Assembly: GCA_039588215.1 (NCBI GenBank)
Contig: JBDHAD010000002.1
Location: 16,436 to 80,435 of the forward strand
Source: JBDHAC01 sp039588215
GTDB taxonomy: Bacteria; Gemmatimonadota; Gemmatimonadetes; Palauibacterales; Palauibacteraceae
Length of the DNA: 64,000 bases
Direction: 5' to 3'
In this document: positions 9,041 through 18,206 of the stretch, in pieces
Numbering within the stretch: position 1 is the first letter of the stretch
Layout of the letters: the number at the start of each line of letters is the position of its first letter
Program-made: the position numbers and the translations under genes
Notes under the pieces: model-generated
Databases searched by the model: none
What the model was told of the DNA's origin: nothing
The model's input: the letters and a program-made list of their open reading frames with translations, nothing else

Positions 9041-9664
9041 ATGACCATCGTCGACGCCGTTGCGATCGTGTGTGCGATCCTCGCGCTCTTCTTCTTCCTC
9101 GCCAGCTCTGGCTCGTTCCGCGAGCACCATTGGGTGCGGGGTGTCGTGACCCTGCTGCTCGGATCCTCGCTGCTGGCCGTCGCGTTCCTGTTCGGGGCCA
9201 TCGCCGTGGGCACGCAGGGATATCGTCCGCTCACGGGCGACGATGTGGCGGTGACGGTCACGACCGAGCCGATCTCGCCCGACTCGATCCGCGCCAAGTT
9301 CACGTTTCCGGGCGGGATCAGTCGAACATACCGGATCGCCGGCGACGTCATCCAACTCGAGGCCCATGTCCTGAGATGGCGTCCGCTTGTCGCCCGACTC
9401 GGGCTCGACTCCCAGTACGAGCTGGACCGGGTCTCCGGCAATTACAGCAGGCTGGTCGACCAGGAGACGAAGCCACGGACGGTGCTTTCGCTCGCCGTCC
9501 GGAAGCCGCTGGACTTCTTCGATCTGGCGACTCGTTTCGGCTTTCTCGCTCCGCTACTTGCCCACGATTATCGTGAGACTTCCGTCGTCCCAGGTGGCTC
9601 GAGCCAGGTATATGAGGTACGCGTCACCGAGTCCGAGCTGCTCGTTCAGCGGACTGGTGGATAG
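9041..9664 (+). CDS. Conserved two-helix membrane protein of unknown function
   Basis: 207 residues from an ATG at 9041, chosen because coding character starts there. Two N-terminal membrane helices (AVAIVCAILALFFFLASSG and VVTLLLGSSLLAVAFLFGAIAVG) are followed by a soluble beta-rich domain with WRPLVARLGLDSQYELDRVSGNY. Such proteins are sometimes annotated as efflux-pump related, but nothing in the sequence supports transport: it has only two helices. I infer an envelope protein with one periplasmic or cytoplasmic domain. A gap of about 120 bp separates it from the M1 peptidase gene. Confidence 0.7.
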   Translation: MTIVDAVAIVCAILALFFFLASSGSFREHHWVRGVVTLLLGSSLLAVAFLFGAIAVGTQGYRPLTGDDVAVTVTTEPISPDSIRAKFTFPGGISRTYRIAGDVIQLEAHVLRWRPLVARLGLDSQYELDRVSGNYSRLVDQETKPRTVLSLAVRKPLDFFDLATRFGFLAPLLAHDYRETSVVPGGSSQVYEVRVTESELLVQRTGG

Positions 9665-9781
9665 CCCGAGGGAAACTCCAGACCCGGGCACGGGTTGTAG
9701 GTGGGCGTAGGTGTTTGAAAGGAGATCGGGGTCCCGCGCGCGACGCGATGCTCCCCGTTCGCGCCGAAAAAAGGATCCAGA

Positions 9782-11827
9782 ATGAGACCCCATACCGTGC
9801 GAGCTCTCGCAGTCGCGTCCCTCTTCGCGCTCATCGCTCCAGCGATCACGACGATTTCCCGCACGATCGAACCGCTGGGGATCCAGGCCATCGGTGTCGC
9901 GCTCGCTCAGGAGCCGGCTGCGGAGGAGGAGCCTGCACCCGACCCGGAGCGTCTCCCGAATCCCGAGCACGCGTTCGACCCGCTCGAGCTTCCGGCGACG
10001 GACGAGATCCGGTCCATCTCGGGCGCGCCGGGTGAGAGATACTGGCAACAGCGCGCCGATTACGTGATCCGGGTAGCGCTCGATGACGACGATCATCGCA
10101 TCGAGGGAAGCGAGACGATCACCTACACGAACAACAGCCCCGACTCCCTCCGCAGTCTGTGGGTCCAGCTCGACCAGAACCTGTTTCGGGAGGACAGCTA
10201 CGGGGCGGAGCGCGCCGAAGACGGCCAGCGGCACGGTGGGTTCTTCAAGAATGGCGGGTTCGACGTTCAGGGTATCACGATCGATCTCGGTGGGCAGGCG
10301 TTCGCCCCCGAGTATCGGATCGAGGACACGATGATGGAGGTCCTACTCCCGGAACCGCTCGCCCCAAATGGGGAGCAACTCCGGCTCGAGCTAGAGTTCG
10401 CGTTCACGATCCCGGAGACGGGTGCCGACCGGATGGGGCGTCTCAAGGTCCGACGGGGAACGATCTACCAGTTGGCGCAGTGGTACCCCCGCGTGTTCAC
10501 GTACGACGACGTGAACGGCTGGAACAACCTCCCCTATCTGGGCCAGGGCGAGTGGTATCTGGAATACGGCGATTTCGATCTGGAGCTCACGCTGCCGCGC
10601 GACTACATCGTGGTCGCGACTGGCGAGTTGCAGAACCCCGAAGAGGTCCTGACGCAGGAACAGCAGCGTCGATTGAACGAGGCGCGCCGCAGCGAGACGA
10701 CGATCCCCATCATCGGCGAGGACGAGGCCGGCGACGAATCGACGCGTCCGGTGGGTGAAGGACCTCTCACGTGGAAGTTCCGCGCCGAGAACGTTCGGGA
10801 TGTCGCGTGGGCGGCGTCCGACCGCTTCATCTGGGATGCAGCGAGCTGGGAAGACGTGCTCATCATGTCCGCCTATCCGGAGGAATCGCTCGGTGGCCAG
10901 AGGTTTTCGGGGTGGGAGCGATCCACGGAGTATCTACGCCACTCCATCAAGCACTATTCGGAGCAGTGGGCGCGTTACCCGTATCCCGTCGCGATCAACG
11001 TCGGTGGCCTCGCGCTCGGGATGGAATACCCGATGATCGTGTTCTGCTCGCACCAGGCGAGGGGCGGTTTCCTGTTCGCGGTTACGGACCACGAGATCGG
11101 GCACACCTGGTTCCCGATGATGGTCGGATCGGATGAGCGTCGGTACGCGTGGATGGACGAGGGCTTCGACACATTCATCAACTACTACTCGGGCATGGTA
11201 TTCTCGGGTGGGGCGCCGATCCTGGCCGCCCTGATGCAGCCGGGACAGATCGCCGATGACATGCGCTCTGCCGAGCACTCCATGCTCGCGGTCCCGGATA
11301 GCCTCGACGAGAACGAGATCGGGTTTCTAGCCTACAACAAGCCCGCCGCCGTCCTCGTGCTCCTGCGAGAAACCGTCCTCGGTCCAGAGCTGTTCGACGA
11401 AGCCTTCCGCGAGTACATCCGCCGCTGGTCGTTCAAGCATCCCCAACCGGCGGACTTCATCCGCACCATGGAGGACGTCACCGGCGAAGATCTGGATTGG
11501 TTCTTCCGGGGCTGGGTGTACGAGAACGGCACGCTCGATCAGGCCGTCGCAGGCGTACAAGTCATCGACGAGAGAACGGTGGTCACGATCGAGAACCGTG
11601 GAAGGATCGTGATGCCCTTGGAGCTGCGCTTGATCTTCCGTGACGGCACCGAGGAGTTCCGGAATGTACCGGTGGACGACTGGTCCGAGACGGGCCAGTT
11701 CGTGCTCGAGATCTCCGAGAAGCGGCTTCGGCACGTGCAGATCGATCCCGACGGTGTGCTCCCCGATGTGGACCGTTCCAACAACGTGTGGGGCCGGGGC
11801 GTTGTTGGGAGGCGGTCGTCAGGCTAG
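9782..11827 (+). CDS. Exported M1-family zinc metallopeptidase
   Basis: 681 residues with an N-terminal signal sequence (alanine-rich, ending near ALAQEPA). An aminopeptidase-N-like beta-rich N-domain precedes the catalytic domain. Zinc ligands are seen in HEIGHTWFPM, with the third ligand Glu in YAWMDEGFDTF, the exact HExxH-18-E spacing of family M1. The substrate-binding GxMEN motif appears as LALGMEYPM, a variant with Tyr for Asn. The C-terminal part (TGEDLDWFFRGWVYENG) is also typical of M1 enzymes. It probably hydrolyses peptides in the periplasm. A ribosome site AAAAGGA precedes the ATG. The MBL-fold lipoprotein gene starts 10 bp after its stop. Confidence 0.92.
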   Translation: MRPHTVRALAVASLFALIAPAITTISRTIEPLGIQAIGVALAQEPAAEEEPAPDPERLPNPEHAFDPLELPATDEIRSISGAPGERYWQQRADYVIRVALDDDDHRIEGSETITYTNNSPDSLRSLWVQLDQNLFREDSYGAERAEDGQRHGGFFKNGGFDVQGITIDLGGQAFAPEYRIEDTMMEVLLPEPLAPNGEQLRLELEFAFTIPETGADRMGRLKVRRGTIYQLAQWYPRVFTYDDVNGWNNLPYLGQGEWYLEYGDFDLELTLPRDYIVVATGELQNPEEVLTQEQQRRLNEARRSETTIPIIGEDEAGDESTRPVGEGPLTWKFRAENVRDVAWAASDRFIWDAASWEDVLIMSAYPEESLGGQRFSGWERSTEYLRHSIKHYSEQWARYPYPVAINVGGLALGMEYPMIVFCSHQARGGFLFAVTDHEIGHTWFPMMVGSDERRYAWMDEGFDTFINYYSGMVFSGGAPILAALMQPGQIADDMRSAEHSMLAVPDSLDENEIGFLAYNKPAAVLVLLRETVLGPELFDEAFREYIRRWSFKHPQPADFIRTMEDVTGEDLDWFFRGWVYENGTLDQAVAGVQVIDERTVVTIENRGRIVMPLELRLIFRDGTEEFRNVPVDDWSETGQFVLEISEKRLRHVQIDPDGVLPDVDRSNNVWGRGVVGRRSSG

Positions 11828-11837
11828 CGTCGGGCGC

Positions 11838-12875
11838 ATGATACGCCCGGGCTACAGGATTCGCTCTACAGTATTTGCCGCTGCAGGCTCGCTCGTCGCC
11901 GCGGCCATCTTGTGGTCGTGCGGTGGCACGGATCTGCAAGAGACCGCCCCCGGACCTGCCGCTACCCAAACCGCGAGCCTCGACGCGGCGCAAACCGACG
12001 GGACCGGCGGATCTCCGGAAGCGACGGGTCCGGCCCCACGCGACTCCGCTCTCATCGTCTACATCGCCAACGAGGGTGTGATGGTGGTGGCCGCGGGCAA
12101 GACCGTGCTCGTCGACGCCCTGTTTCGCGACGGGGTGAGCGGCTACGAGACCATCAACAGCTCCATACGAGAGGCGATGGAGCGGAGCATCGGAGCGTTC
12201 GGCGGCGTGGAGCTCGTGCTCGCCTCTCACCACCACCCGGATCACTTCGACGCCGAGGCGGTCCTCAATCACCTGCGCAACAACCCGGTGGCGCGGTTCG
12301 TGTCCACGACGCAGACCATTGCCCGGCTCGCCGCGGCTTCGGGAGGCGGAGCCGGAGATCCGGCCGGCGTCTCGGGAGCGGGAGTCGACGCGACGGTATT
12401 GGAGCGCGTCGCGGGAGTGTGGCCTGAAGAGGGCAGGGACACGGTGCTTTCGTTCGATGACATCGAGCTCCGTGTCCTCAACCTGCACCACGGTCGGGAC
12501 TTCGACCCACCGGTCGAAAACCTGGGATTGCTGGTGAGCCTGGGAGGCTTCAGGGCGCTCCACGTCGGCGACACCGAGGCCGGCGTGGAGGACTTCGCCC
12601 CGTACCGGCTCGCGGACGAGGGGATTCATCTCGCCTTTCTACCGTATTGGAAGCTCCTCGGGGACGAAGGTGTGGGGCTCCTGCGCGAGATCGGGGCGCA
12701 CGGCGTGGTAGCCATCCATGTGCCCACGGCCGGAGCGCCGACTTCGTGGTTTGGCGGGGCGGGCAGCCGCGAAGCGCTTGTTTCAGACCTGGAACGGACC
12801 ATCCCGGGCGTGATCGTGCTCGATGAACCGGGCGAGACGCATCAGATCGGATACTGGCCCGCCGAGCGCCCTTGA
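11838..12875 (+). CDS. MBL-fold metallohydrolase lipoprotein
   Basis: 345 residues. The N-terminus (RSTVFAAAGSLVAAAILWSC) is a lipoprotein-like signal ending in Cys, so the enzyme is probably membrane-anchored in the periplasm. The metallo-beta-lactamase fold is shown by the HxHxDH motif in ASHHHPDHFD, a later LNLHHGRD and HVGDTEAG (third ligand region), and the C-terminal GVVAIHVP. The substrate is unknown. A low-complexity Ala/Thr/Gly linker separates the lipid anchor from the domain. It lies 10 bp after the M1 peptidase and just before the DUF2461 gene, suggesting a three-gene transcript. Confidence 0.85.
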   Translation: MIRPGYRIRSTVFAAAGSLVAAAILWSCGGTDLQETAPGPAATQTASLDAAQTDGTGGSPEATGPAPRDSALIVYIANEGVMVVAAGKTVLVDALFRDGVSGYETINSSIREAMERSIGAFGGVELVLASHHHPDHFDAEAVLNHLRNNPVARFVSTTQTIARLAAASGGGAGDPAGVSGAGVDATVLERVAGVWPEEGRDTVLSFDDIELRVLNLHHGRDFDPPVENLGLLVSLGGFRALHVGDTEAGVEDFAPYRLADEGIHLAFLPYWKLLGDEGVGLLREIGAHGVVAIHVPTAGAPTSWFGGAGSREALVSDLERTIPGVIVLDEPGETHQIGYWPAERP

Positions 12876-12895
12876 GGCGAGCCCCTGAAAAGGCG

Positions 12896-13594
12896 ATGAC
12901 CATGGCCGGACAGCAGCGCTACTTCTCGAACGAGCTGTTCAAGTTTCTCCACGAGCTGACGGAGAACAACAATCGGCCCTGGTTTCAATCGAACAAGGAC
13001 CGGTACGACCGTTACGTCAAGGAGGCCTCCCTTCGATTCATCGAGGACTTCGCTCCCCACCTTCGGAAGATCAGCCCGCATTTCGTGGCCGACCCGCGTC
13101 CCGTCGGAGGCTCGCTGTTTCGCATCTATCGCGACACGCGGTTCTCGAAGGACAAGCGGCCCTATAAGACGCACGTCGGGATCCGGCTCACGCACGAGTC
13201 CGCCAAGGACGTGCACGCGCCCCTCTACTACTTGCACATGTCGAACGACGAAATGTTCGGTGGGGTTGGGATCTGGCACCCCGCTGGTGATGCGCTGCGT
13301 AAGATCCGGGAGGCCATCGTCGACGATGCGGCGAGCTGGAAGCGGGCCCGAAACGCGAAGAAGTTCACGGATGTGTTCGAGCTCGAGGGTGCTTCGCTAA
13401 AGACCGCACCCCGCGGGTTCGACCCCGAGCACCCGATGATCGAGGACCTGCGCCGGAAGGACTTCATCGGCGTCAAGCGACTTACGAAATCAGCCGTTAC
13501 GGACCCTGATTTCATGCAAGCGTTTGCCGACATCTGCCAGGCCGGCGCACCCCTGCAACGCTTTATCTGTCGGGCGCTGGCCGTACCCTACTGA
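12896..13594 (+). CDS. DUF2461 family protein
   Basis: 232 residues of the DUF2461 (TIGR02453) family. The family signature is clear: LFKFLHELTENNNRPWFQSNKDRY near the N-terminus, then RIYRDTRFSKDKRPYKTHVG and YLHMSNDEMFGGVGIWHP. The molecular function is not known; the family is widespread, cytoplasmic and usually monocistronic. The start is ATG at 12896 with AAAAGG just upstream; a second ATG at 12902 is possible. The 3' end overlaps the convergent CPBP protease gene by 7 bp. Confidence 0.9.
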   Translation: MTMAGQQRYFSNELFKFLHELTENNNRPWFQSNKDRYDRYVKEASLRFIEDFAPHLRKISPHFVADPRPVGGSLFRIYRDTRFSKDKRPYKTHVGIRLTHESAKDVHAPLYYLHMSNDEMFGGVGIWHPAGDALRKIREAIVDDAASWKRARNAKKFTDVFELEGASLKTAPRGFDPEHPMIEDLRRKDFIGVKRLTKSAVTDPDFMQAFADICQAGAPLQRFICRALAVPY

Positions 13595-14487
13595 CGGTCA
13601 CCCACCTCGTTCCCCGCCTCCTCGGCGTCCGCCGCCAGTCGGGCCTGCTCGCGACGCTGCCACCAGCGCCACAGGAAGAGGAACGCCGCCGTGTTGAAGG
13701 CGATGCCGGCCCAACCCCGCTCCGGATCGTATTGGAGCGAAGTGGCGATCCCGAGCGCCCCGGGGGCCGTGCCGAAGCCGAACAGCGTATAGGCGAGCCC
13801 GTTCCACAGGCCGTGCGAAAGCGCGGCGACGAGAACGGATCCCGACACGAGTCTCAGGACGCCCCAGCTCATCCCGAGAAGCCACACGTTCAGCATGTGG
13901 ACAGGGAGCTGCTGGACCGGTAGTCGGTACGATGGTTCGATCAGCGCCACCGGCAGGTGCCACGCGGCGAAGGCGAAGGCGGTCCACAGGAGGATCGCCT
14001 CGGGCGCGAGCCGCGCCCGCTCGAGCGTCCCCCACAGCCACCCGCGAAAGAAGCCGTCTTCCGTGATCAGCGCCCCGAGCGTCGTAATGACGGTCATCAT
14101 CGAGACCTGTAGAGCGACGGTGCGGACCGGCGTGTCGTCGACCCGGGTCACTCCGACGGCCGTGGCCAGAAACACGATTCCCCCGACTACCAGCAACGGG
14201 TGGAGGATCGCGGTCTGATACGACCCGCGCCCACTCACGAACCCCACCTCGCGGCGGTTGAGCCCGGTCCGGCTCCAGCAGAAAGCGAGGAAGACGAGCG
14301 CGGGTAGCGAGTACAGGGTCGCGTCCCCCGTGAGGAGCTCGAGCGCCGGTGATGTTGCCAGAACGGCAACCGTGCCGGTAACAGCCCAGGCGCGCGGAGA
14401 GATGCGAGATCGCCACGGCCGTTGAGCCTCTTCGGACGACCGTTGCCGGTTATCGCCTTCCACTGAAACCTTTGCGCTCACGCCCAC
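13588..14487 (-). CDS. CPBP-family intramembrane glutamic protease
   Basis: 299 residues with about eight hydrophobic segments. The three CPBP/Rce1 motifs are present: LITEDGFFRGWLWG (Glu followed by the FRG signature, with ED instead of the common EE), AAWHLPVALI, and VAALSHGLWNGL. These residues form the glutamate/histidine active site of CAAX-type intramembrane proteases. Bacterial members act in bacteriocin immunity, peptide maturation or regulation; no partner is adjacent, so the role is open. GTG start at 14487. It overlaps DUF2461 tail-to-tail and is divergent from the small membrane-protein gene at 14557. Confidence 0.85.
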   Translation of the reverse strand: MGVSAKVSVEGDNRQRSSEEAQRPWRSRISPRAWAVTGTVAVLATSPALELLTGDATLYSLPALVFLAFCWSRTGLNRREVGFVSGRGSYQTAILHPLLVVGGIVFLATAVGVTRVDDTPVRTVALQVSMMTVITTLGALITEDGFFRGWLWGTLERARLAPEAILLWTAFAFAAWHLPVALIEPSYRLPVQQLPVHMLNVWLLGMSWGVLRLVSGSVLVAALSHGLWNGLAYTLFGFGTAPGALGIATSLQYDPERGWAGIAFNTAAFLFLWRWWQRREQARLAADAEEAGNEVGDRQ

Positions 14488-14556
14488 GTCCTTCGTACCG
14501 TTGGCGGCGGCCTATCGAGGGCCGCCGAATGTCATTCCCAGAAATGTGTGCAAACC

Positions 14557-14889
14557 ATGGACCTCGGCCTCCTGATCCCGCTGCTCGGCATCTTCTTCGT
14601 GATCGGCGTTCCGGTCATGTCGATCGCCGCCCATTTCGTGCTTCGTCCGCTGATTCGCGACCTGACGGAGGCGCTGCGCGGCGTGAAGGGCCGCGAGAAA
14701 GAGGACATGGAGCACCGTATCGGACGTCTCGAGGATGCGTTGCTCGAGCAAGGGCGTCAGCTTGACCAGTTAGTCGAGGCCGAGCTGTTCCGCCGCCGGC
14801 TCGAGGCGGGCGAGCCGCCGATTTCTGCGAAGTCGGCGACTGCCGAGGCCGCCGCGATTCCCTCGGTAACACCCCCCGTGGGCAGCTAG
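14557..14889 (+). CDS. Small membrane protein with coiled coil
   Basis: 110 residues. An N-terminal membrane helix (LLIPLLGIFFVIGVPVMSIAAHFVL) is followed by a charged heptad-like helix (EALRGVKGREKEDMEHRIGRLEDALLEQ) and a short Ala/Pro-rich tail. It precedes the ABC transporter gene by 25 bp on the same strand and may belong to its transcript. GTG at 14548 is an alternative start; I prefer the ATG at 14557, directly before the hydrophobic segment. No family is recognised. Confidence 0.65.
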   Translation: MDLGLLIPLLGIFFVIGVPVMSIAAHFVLRPLIRDLTEALRGVKGREKEDMEHRIGRLEDALLEQGRQLDQLVEAELFRRRLEAGEPPISAKSATAEAAAIPSVTPPVGS

Positions 14890-14914
14890 TCCTGCGTCGG
14901 GGAGAGCCACTTTG

Positions 14915-15868
14915 ATGAGTTCGGATGCACACCGCGCCCCGGACGGCCTGATCATCGAGACCGCCGGGCTCACGAAGCGTTTCAGGAAGACTCTCGCCGT
15001 GGATGGCATCTCTTTCGAGGTGGAGCGAGGGCAGGTATTCGGCTTCCTGGGCCCGAACGGGAGCGGCAAGACGACCACGATCGGCATGCTCCTTGGCATC
15101 ATCAGACCGACCGGGGGCGGGTTCCGGTTGTTCGGCGGGGATTCTCCGGAGGAGATCCACTCCGCCCGGCAACGGATCGGCGCTACGCTCGAGACGCCGA
15201 ACTTCTACCCCTACCTGTCGTGCCGCGACAACCTGCGGATCGCCGCGAACGTGAAGGGAAAGGGCGCGGCGGACATCGATGAGGTTCTCGAAGTCGTCGG
15301 GTTGACCAAGCGCCGGAAGACCAAGTTCAAGGCTTGCTCGTTGGGCATGAAGCAGCGGCTCGCGCTGGCTGCCACGATGCTCGGTGACCCGGAGTTGATC
15401 ATTCTCGACGAGCCCGCGAACGGATTGGATCCGGAGGGGATGAGGGAAATCCGCCATATCATCCATGACCTGGCGGACCGCGGGAAGACGATCTTCTTGT
15501 CGAGCCACCTGCTAGGGGAGGTCGAGCGGACCTGCACCCATGTCGCGATCATTCAACTCGGACGGCTGATCCGACAGGCGAGCGTGGCCGAGATCACATC
15601 GGGCACCGTGAGCGTCGGGCTGCGCGCGGGAGACGACCTCGGTGCCCTCGAGACGATCGCGGGCGAGTACCCGCGGGCCGTCTCGGTCAGGGTGCATGAA
15701 GACAGGGTCATCGTGGAGCTGGAGGAGGATGACTTCGCGTCGCTAAACCGGTTTGTGGCTGGACGCGGAGTCTATCTGTCATACCTCGCGCGCGAGCAGC
15801 GGACCCTGGAGGACGTGTTCATGGAAGTCACCGGCGCGACCGAATCCGGGTTCGGCGAGGTCCAGTGA
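14915..15868 (+). CDS. ABC-2 type transporter, ATP-binding subunit
   Basis: 317 residues in BcrA/CcmA-like layout. Walker A is GPNGSGKTTTIGML (about residue 46), the signature is SLGMKQRLALA, Walker B is LIILDEPANGLDP, and the switch His follows in LSSHLLGEVER. The C-terminal ~80 residues form the extra domain common in drug or bacitracin exporters. It energises the membrane protein encoded immediately downstream; the genes overlap by 4 bp (GTGA). Start at ATG 14915, with GGGGAG about 10 nt upstream; TTG at 14912 is an alternative. Substrate unknown. Confidence 0.93.
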   Translation: MSSDAHRAPDGLIIETAGLTKRFRKTLAVDGISFEVERGQVFGFLGPNGSGKTTTIGMLLGIIRPTGGGFRLFGGDSPEEIHSARQRIGATLETPNFYPYLSCRDNLRIAANVKGKGAADIDEVLEVVGLTKRRKTKFKACSLGMKQRLALAATMLGDPELIILDEPANGLDPEGMREIRHIIHDLADRGKTIFLSSHLLGEVERTCTHVAIIQLGRLIRQASVAEITSGTVSVGLRAGDDLGALETIAGEYPRAVSVRVHEDRVIVELEEDDFASLNRFVAGRGVYLSYLAREQRTLEDVFMEVTGATESGFGEVQ

Positions 15869-16698
15869 GCACGACAGCCGTCCTCCTGCGGAACGAGACG
15901 CTCAAGCTGCGAAAGCGTCTCGCTTTTTGGGTCACCATGGGATTCTTCGCCTTCATTCAGGTGGTGTCGTACGGCGAGGAGTACTTCGACGCGCGCAAGG
16001 ATCCGGAAGAGACCTTCGCCCTCCCCGCGGCCTGGTCTCAGATCATGAGCGACGAGTCCATGATCAGCGTCATCTTCGGTGCCGTCGTCCTCATCCTCCT
16101 CGTGAGTACCGAGTTTACTTGGCGGACGGCCAGACAGAATGTCATCGACGGCCTCTCGAAGACCGAGTGGTTCTGGGGAAAGGCCGCCCTGCTCCCGATC
16201 GTCGGCGCGATCTTCATCCTCTCTCAGATCGTTATCGGGGGAGGGTCCGCGTTGGCTGGCACGGACCTGGCCGCGATGCAGGGTGCGATCGTGGGAGCCA
16301 CCTTCTTCCAGGCTCTGGGAGGGTTCTTCCTGGCCTTCTTCGTCATGGGGAGCCTGGCGCTCGCGGTCGCGCTCGCGATTCGCTCGTCCGGGGCGGCCAT
16401 GGCCGCCTGGTTCGCCTGGATCGGGTTTGGCGAGCGTTTGGTCGCGCTTGGCCTGGGTCGCCTCTTCGAGGGGCTGCGAACGGCCCTCGGATACTTGCCT
16501 TTTGGCACTTCGCTCAAGCTCCTGGACTACGACGCGTTCGACCCGGCGGCGTATCAACGGGCCGTCGAGGCGGCGGAGGCGGCCGGACGCGCGGTGTCCG
16601 ACCCTGTCGCGGTTGGCACGGCGTCACTCGTGGCGGTCGGTTGGATCGTCCTGTTCGTTGGGGTCTCGTATGTGTGGTTCCGCAGAAGGGACCTCTAA
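15865..16698 (+). CDS. ABC-2 type transporter, permease subunit
   Basis: 277 residues with about six hydrophobic segments. The N-terminal RNETLKLRKRLAFWVTMGFF and the cytosolic TARQNVIDGLSKTEWFWGKA loop are typical of ABC-2 permeases, where this helix contacts the ATPase. A GTG start overlaps the stop of the ATPase gene, so the two are translationally coupled. The protein ends in an FRRRDL-type basic tail. The exported substrate is unknown; lipid, peptide or drug export are all possible. Confidence 0.9.
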   Translation: MSTTAVLLRNETLKLRKRLAFWVTMGFFAFIQVVSYGEEYFDARKDPEETFALPAAWSQIMSDESMISVIFGAVVLILLVSTEFTWRTARQNVIDGLSKTEWFWGKAALLPIVGAIFILSQIVIGGGSALAGTDLAAMQGAIVGATFFQALGGFFLAFFVMGSLALAVALAIRSSGAAMAAWFAWIGFGERLVALGLGRLFEGLRTALGYLPFGTSLKLLDYDAFDPAAYQRAVEAAEAAGRAVSDPVAVGTASLVAVGWIVLFVGVSYVWFRRRDL

Positions 16699-16760
16699 GC
16701 GCCCGGGCCTAGGCCTCGAGGGTGGTTTCGGGCCGCGAGGGCGGCCCCGTCGGGGGCTCG

Positions 16761-16825
16761 GATCTCGGCCCTGCGCGGCCTCTGACCTCGGCCAGGCTCT
16801 GGGCCTTGATCTCGGCCTGGTAGGT
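16761..16825 (+). repeat. Imperfect tandem repeat, period 23-24 bp, about 2.5 copies
   Basis: Units begin at 16761, 16784 and 16808, each opening GAYCTCGGCC. Copies differ at several positions. The repeat sits in the 217-bp gap between the ABC permease and the FMN oxidase gene and runs directly into the inverted repeat at 16818. Confidence 0.6.
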
Positions 16826-16843
16826 TCCCGAGACTACCTACCA
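16818..16843. promoter_or_regulatory. Perfect 8-bp inverted repeat, candidate operator or hairpin
   Basis: TGGTAGGT and ACCTACCA are separated by 10 nt, about 73 bp before the start of the hydroxy-acid oxidase gene. The TGGT/ACCA ends recall GntR-type operators but the spacing is longer than theirs. No T-run follows, so it is not a good intrinsic terminator. Confidence 0.4.
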
Positions 16844-16915
16844 TGAGCTCGTCCCTTACGCGGCCTTATCACCACGGCCACGTCGCACGACAGTGACCTC
16901 TGCCAGGAGCCGGCC

Positions 16916-18187
16916 ATGACGGATCACGGGGAACAGCTGAGAAGCCGGCGAGCCTTCCTCAGGTTTCTAGCCGGCAGCCCTCTTCTCGCGTCTTTGGGTC
17001 TGACTGCGTGCATGCGGGAGACGGGTACTGCCGGGTTCGGGGCGTCCACCGGCTCGGGACAGGGCGGCGCCGGAGCTCTTGATGGTCTCCTTGGCGAGGC
17101 TATCTCCTCGGCGGCTCGCGCGCTCGACGTATTCGATTTCAAGACCGCCGCGGCGCAAAGACTCCCACCGGCTCACTACGGGTACCTGGCCACGGGCGTC
17201 GATGGAGAGGCCACGTTGCGCGCCAACCGAGAGGGCTTCGAGCGGCTCTTTCTGCGACCTCGCCGCCTCGTCGATGTCACCGAGTTGGACACGACCACGA
17301 CCCTGTTCGGGGTGGATTGGGAAACCCCGATCGTGCTCGCTCCGGCGGGGAGTCAGCGTGCCTTCCACCCCGATGCGGAGTTGGCGAGCGCCAGGGCGGC
17401 GCGAGCCAAGCGCCACCTGCAAATACTCTCGACGGTGACCTCCACACCCGTCGAGGATGTCGTGGATGCTCGGGGTGAGCCGGTCTGGTATCAGCTCTAC
17501 CCGACCTCACGTTGGCCGGTTACTCAGGCTCTGTTGAGGCGGGTGGAGGACGCGGGGTGCCCGGTCGTGGCCCTGACCGTGGATATGCCGGCCCCCAGCA
17601 ATCGAGAAACGGTCGAACGATACCGTCGCCTGGACGACCGCGATTGTACGGCCTGTCATCCGGCGCCCGATGTGGCAATGCGGAACAAGCCGATGTACAG
17701 GGGCACGGAGATGACGGGGGTCGCCGACTTCTTTGCCTCCGGGCTCACCTGGGACTTCGTCGCTCGCTTGAGGGACGCCACGGACATGAAGGTGGTCCTG
17801 AAGGGGATCGTGACGAGGGAGGACGCGGGGCGGTGTCTGGAGAACGGCGTCGACGGGATCATCGTATCGAACCATGGTGGCCGAGCGGAGGAGAGCGGCA
17901 GAGGGACCATCGAGAGCCTGCCCGAGGTCGTCGAGGCTGTGGGTGGAGCGATCCCGATCATGATCGACGGCGGCTTCCGCCGCGGAACCGATGTGTTCAA
18001 GGCCCTGGCTCTCGGGGCCAATGCCATCTGCATTGGGCGGCCCTACCTGTGGGGTCTCGGCGCGTTCGGGCAGCCGGGGGTCGAGAAGGTGCTCGACATC
18101 TTACGCGCGGAGCTGGAGACCGTGATGCGACTCATGGGGGCTCCCACGCTAAAGGGGATCGGATCATCGTTCGTCGGAGAAACATGA
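16916..18187 (+). CDS. Tat-exported FMN-dependent alpha-hydroxy-acid oxidase/dehydrogenase
   Basis: 423 residues of the glycolate oxidase / L-lactate dehydrogenase (flavocytochrome b2) family, which oxidise L-2-hydroxy acids to 2-oxo acids with FMN. The N-terminus SRRAFLRFLAGSPLLA...LTAC combines a twin-arginine signal with a lipobox-like Cys, so a folded, FMN-loaded enzyme is probably exported and lipidated. Visible family motifs are APAGSQRAFHPDAE, LTVDMP, VLKGIV (active Lys), IVSNHGGR (catalytic His and Arg) and MIDGGFRRGTDVFKALALGA. The usual RQLD after HGG is replaced by RAEES. AGGAG precedes the ATG. The lipase-like gene follows by 19 bp. Confidence 0.88.
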   Translation: MTDHGEQLRSRRAFLRFLAGSPLLASLGLTACMRETGTAGFGASTGSGQGGAGALDGLLGEAISSAARALDVFDFKTAAAQRLPPAHYGYLATGVDGEATLRANREGFERLFLRPRRLVDVTELDTTTTLFGVDWETPIVLAPAGSQRAFHPDAELASARAARAKRHLQILSTVTSTPVEDVVDARGEPVWYQLYPTSRWPVTQALLRRVEDAGCPVVALTVDMPAPSNRETVERYRRLDDRDCTACHPAPDVAMRNKPMYRGTEMTGVADFFASGLTWDFVARLRDATDMKVVLKGIVTREDAGRCLENGVDGIIVSNHGGRAEESGRGTIESLPEVVEAVGGAIPIMIDGGFRRGTDVFKALALGANAICIGRPYLWGLGAFGQPGVEKVLDILRAELETVMRLMGAPTLKGIGSSFVGET

Positions 18188-18206
18188 CGCGCGGAAGCCG
18201 GATCTG

